A stretch of DNA of 33,398 nucleotides from Streptomyces sp. DH41 (GTDB taxonomy: Bacteria > Actinomycetota > Actinomycetes > Streptomycetales > Streptomycetaceae). Numbering within the stretch: position 1 is the stretch's first letter; every line of letters starts with the position of its first letter. A program made the translations under genes and the position numbers. Positions 31,655 through 33,398 of this stretch are shown piece by piece. The DNA is taken from assembly GCF_029813785.1 (NCBI RefSeq), contig NZ_JARVKY010000044.1, forward strand, positions 1 to 33,398, in the 5' to 3' direction. The notes below the pieces were generated by a model. That model did not search any database, was not told the origin of the DNA, and worked only from the letters and a program-made list of their open reading frames with translations.

Positions 31655-33070
31655 CTACTTGCTTCTACCTTGTGCGCTTAGGATGACCTCGAACGCCAGG
31701 AACCGAACGAGCTCAATGTCCGGCCATAGAGATTCAGCCTCTTCACTTTGTGGCAGCAGTGCCGGAACGCTCTCGAATTTTGGGTCATCCTTGGCGTGCA
31801 CAATCCGGTTTCGAATTCTGTAAACCCGGTCTGCAACTTGATGCGATAGAGGCTTGTTTCGATTTTCGGGATTTATGCTGTCGAGAATGCCGTGGATTGG
31901 CCCGTGCTTCGTGAAGTGCTTCCCCCAGTCGCTTTCAGTGAAAAATTCTACGAGGCTCGCTCCTCGTACGAATTCTTCCAGGAGAGTCCTCAGCTGCATA
32001 GATTCCGATACTGCCGCCGCATTTTCGCCGACCGTTAGAATTCGCATCAGAAACTTGTCGTCGCGACGATCGAACCGCGGGTCTGACAGCTCCAGTTCTA
32101 GTTTTCGAATTGCGCTCCGACGTGTCGCAAGCGGGAAGAAATTTTCTAGCACTTGATAGTAGGAGAGGAATGACAGAGGTGGGTTTCCTGACGCGCTCCC
32201 TGCAAATCCGAAGAGAACGGAAACTTCTGGGTCGACTTTCGTTTGAGGGAAACGTACGACCCTGTTGGGGCGAGCGCGCCGCAAGGGGCGGCGATCAGAT
32301 TTCGATGGCCATCGAGCGACACGGGCCTTGATGTTGTTTCGCACGTCAAGTTCGTAGATGAGAGAGTTGATGATCGGCTCGGCCTCGTTTTCGATCTCAG
32401 CTACGGTCATCTCTCGACCGAAATCGATCTTCAGGCTTGCGAGGTACCTGGGGCGGACTGTAAAGCCTTCATTGGCGAGAACGTGGCAGGCCGGAGATGG
32501 GCTGGAGAGCTCCATACAGCAGCGTTTGTCGACAAGGTGCAGCCTAAACTGCCCAATGGTGCCTCCGGCTCGCGGGAGTGTGAGGGTAGGGAAAGCGCTT
32601 TGACTGCTTTCGCTATGCTTGCTGCAAGTGTCAAAGTCGTCTGTGACGAGCCTACTGAATGAGCGAGCGAGCTGGTCCCGAATCATGATTTGCGTGTTCG
32701 GGCGTAGCAGAACTTCGATGTACCCCTGGCCTTCGAGTACGATACCGGCCCACCGCGGTGAGATGCGTGGCTTTTCGCTCAGTTGCTCAAGTAGTTCTGC
32801 GGCTCGATCGCGGGGCAGGTGGACTACATCTGACGTGCTGCCGTCCCACTTCGGGTTCGGCTGAAAGATAAGACGAGATCTCTGAATCTGCTTGAAATCG
32901 ATTTCGTAACTGGCAAGCTTTCGAATTAGGGTCTTTTCTAGATCTGTGGGTGCGCCAGGATCTGACCGTACGGTTCCGCCTTCTTCTTCACTGGTCTCCT
33001 CCAAAACTTCTTCTTCGGCGTCCGGCCAATCGCCCCCGGCGCTGTCGTTAGCTGCGTCGTGACCTGTCAT
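31655..33070 (-). CDS. Large protein with HEPN-like C-terminus (candidate defence effector)
   Basis: A 471-residue soluble protein. Residues 1-45 are acidic and disordered-looking (EEEVLEETSEEEGG). The middle (about 45-300) is a mixed fold I do not recognise, with a basic Arg-rich stretch near 255-275. The last 180 residues are helical and contain LSYYQVLENFF and, at 420-425, RNRIVH. This Arg-x4-His pattern matches the catalytic motif of HEPN RNases found in toxins and phage-defence proteins. Base composition is clearly lower in GC than elsewhere, with many A/T-ending codons, a sign of recent transfer. ATG 33070 is chosen for the GGGGGG four bases upstream; a GTG four codons earlier is the alternative. 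It has its own terminator. The identification as HEPN is by motif only. Confidence 0.75.
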   Translation of the reverse strand: MTGHDAANDSAGGDWPDAEEEVLEETSEEEGGTVRSDPGAPTDLEKTLIRKLASYEIDFKQIQRSRLIFQPNPKWDGSTSDVVHLPRDRAAELLEQLSEKPRISPRWAGIVLEGQGYIEVLLRPNTQIMIRDQLARSFSRLVTDDFDTCSKHSESSQSAFPTLTLPRAGGTIGQFRLHLVDKRCCMELSSPSPACHVLANEGFTVRPRYLASLKIDFGREMTVAEIENEAEPIINSLIYELDVRNNIKARVARWPSKSDRRPLRRARPNRVVRFPQTKVDPEVSVLFGFAGSASGNPPLSFLSYYQVLENFFPLATRRSAIRKLELELSDPRFDRRDDKFLMRILTVGENAAAVSESMQLRTLLEEFVRGASLVEFFTESDWGKHFTKHGPIHGILDSINPENRNKPLSHQVADRVYRIRNRIVHAKDDPKFESVPALLPQSEEAESLWPDIELVRFLAFEVILSAQGRSK

Positions 33071-33152
33071 GTTTCCCCCCACCCGCTTGTGCTTGTGTTG
33101 GTAGATCGTAGTGGCAACGACGGGTCGGTGGAGCGGCTTTGGGCTGGAGCTG

Positions 33153-33263
33153 CTTTGGGGCGAGTGATCTTGGCCCCGTAAGCTGATGGCGAGTCGGGCA
33201 GTCTGTGGACCTGCCCGTTAAAGCACGACGTTGGGGCCAAGATCTTAGAGGCTCGCCCCAAAG
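33153..33263. other. 110-bp nested inverted-repeat element
   Basis: Outer arms CTTTGGGGCGAG (33153-33164) and CTCGCCCCAAAG (33252-33263), then ATCTTGGCCCC (33167-33177) and GGGGCCAAGAT (33233-33243), are perfectly complementary. Inside is a third perfect stem CGGGCAG/CTGCCCG (33195-33217, 9-base loop). It lies about 80 bases upstream of the HEPN-like start, within the otherwise gene-free end of the window (33071-33398). It may be a structured RNA, an origin or att-type element, or a decayed terminal repeat. The rest of that end holds no gene I can support. Confidence 0.75.
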
Positions 33264-33398
33264 TGGCTGCCTAACTGCCTGTTCTCTATCCGCTCGCGTG
33301 GTCGGGCAGGTTCGAACGGGGTCCTGATTCGGATGAGTTGTCCGGGTCGGGTGCATGAAGGAAGGGCCTCTTGGTAGCTCGCGGATGTCGAGTCCAGC

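Noticed and set aside
33048..33356. Minus-strand frames over the nested inverted repeat
   Set aside because: They overlap the structured element and the start of the HEPN-like gene; no ribosome site and no protein-like pattern.

Overview
The window is chromosomal DNA from a Streptomyces or close relative. Evidence: very high GC with GC-rich third positions, divergent and overlapping (GTGA/ATGA) gene junctions, likely leaderless promoters, TTA codons confined to accessory genes, and Streptomyces-type families (LGOX-like oxidase, CGNR regulator, UTRA-type GntR with small overlapping ORFs). The right 7 kb is accessory DNA. The segment from about 31.6 to 33.1 kb is clearly lower in GC than the rest.

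Left part (1-8.5 kb), mostly conserved genes: a small conserved protein, a DEAD-box RNA helicase and a cold-shock protein, all on the minus strand with strong hairpin terminators. Next comes a NarL-type two-component system (kinase and regulator overlapping), divergent from an ABC ATPase/FtsX-type permease pair; this is a likely sense-and-export module. A small tudor-like protein follows.

Middle part (8.7-25.8 kb), a mixture of single-gene units: a PAP2-type membrane phosphatase; a double-glyoxalase protein; a MerR regulator divergent from a SulP anion transporter with a long structured leader; a secreted carboxylesterase carrying a 12-bp in-frame tandem repeat; a polysaccharide deacetylase broken by one missing base; a GNAT acetyltransferase; a Tat-exported L-glutamate-oxidase-like flavoenzyme; a membrane PH-domain protein; a small lipoprotein; a secreted DUF4232-type protein; an epoxide hydrolase divergent from a CGNR zinc-finger regulator, with two covarying operator-like palindromes between them; a degenerate formylglycine-generating-enzyme-like protein; and a small membrane protein.

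Right part (26-33.4 kb), remnant of integrative element(s): a cold-shock-fold protein overlaps a decayed GntR gene. That gene abuts a decayed tyrosine integrase, whose terminator runs into a 3' fragment of tRNA-Gly(CCC), a putative att site. An intact GntR/UTRA regulator then sits divergent from a six-gene, nearly gap-free operon of small proteins that includes a second GntR. Two CTAGT-N2-ACTAG palindromes lie 19 bp apart in the divergent promoter region. The first two operon genes each carry a TTA codon, which suggests bldA dependence. Beyond the operon terminator lie a DUF6928-type gene, a lower-GC 471-residue protein with a HEPN-like R-x4-H motif (candidate defence effector), and a 110-bp nested inverted repeat just upstream of it.

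The best candidates for new biology are the HEPN-like gene with its structured upstream element, the int/att/GntR junction that resembles an unintegrated attP, and the covarying CGNR operator pair.
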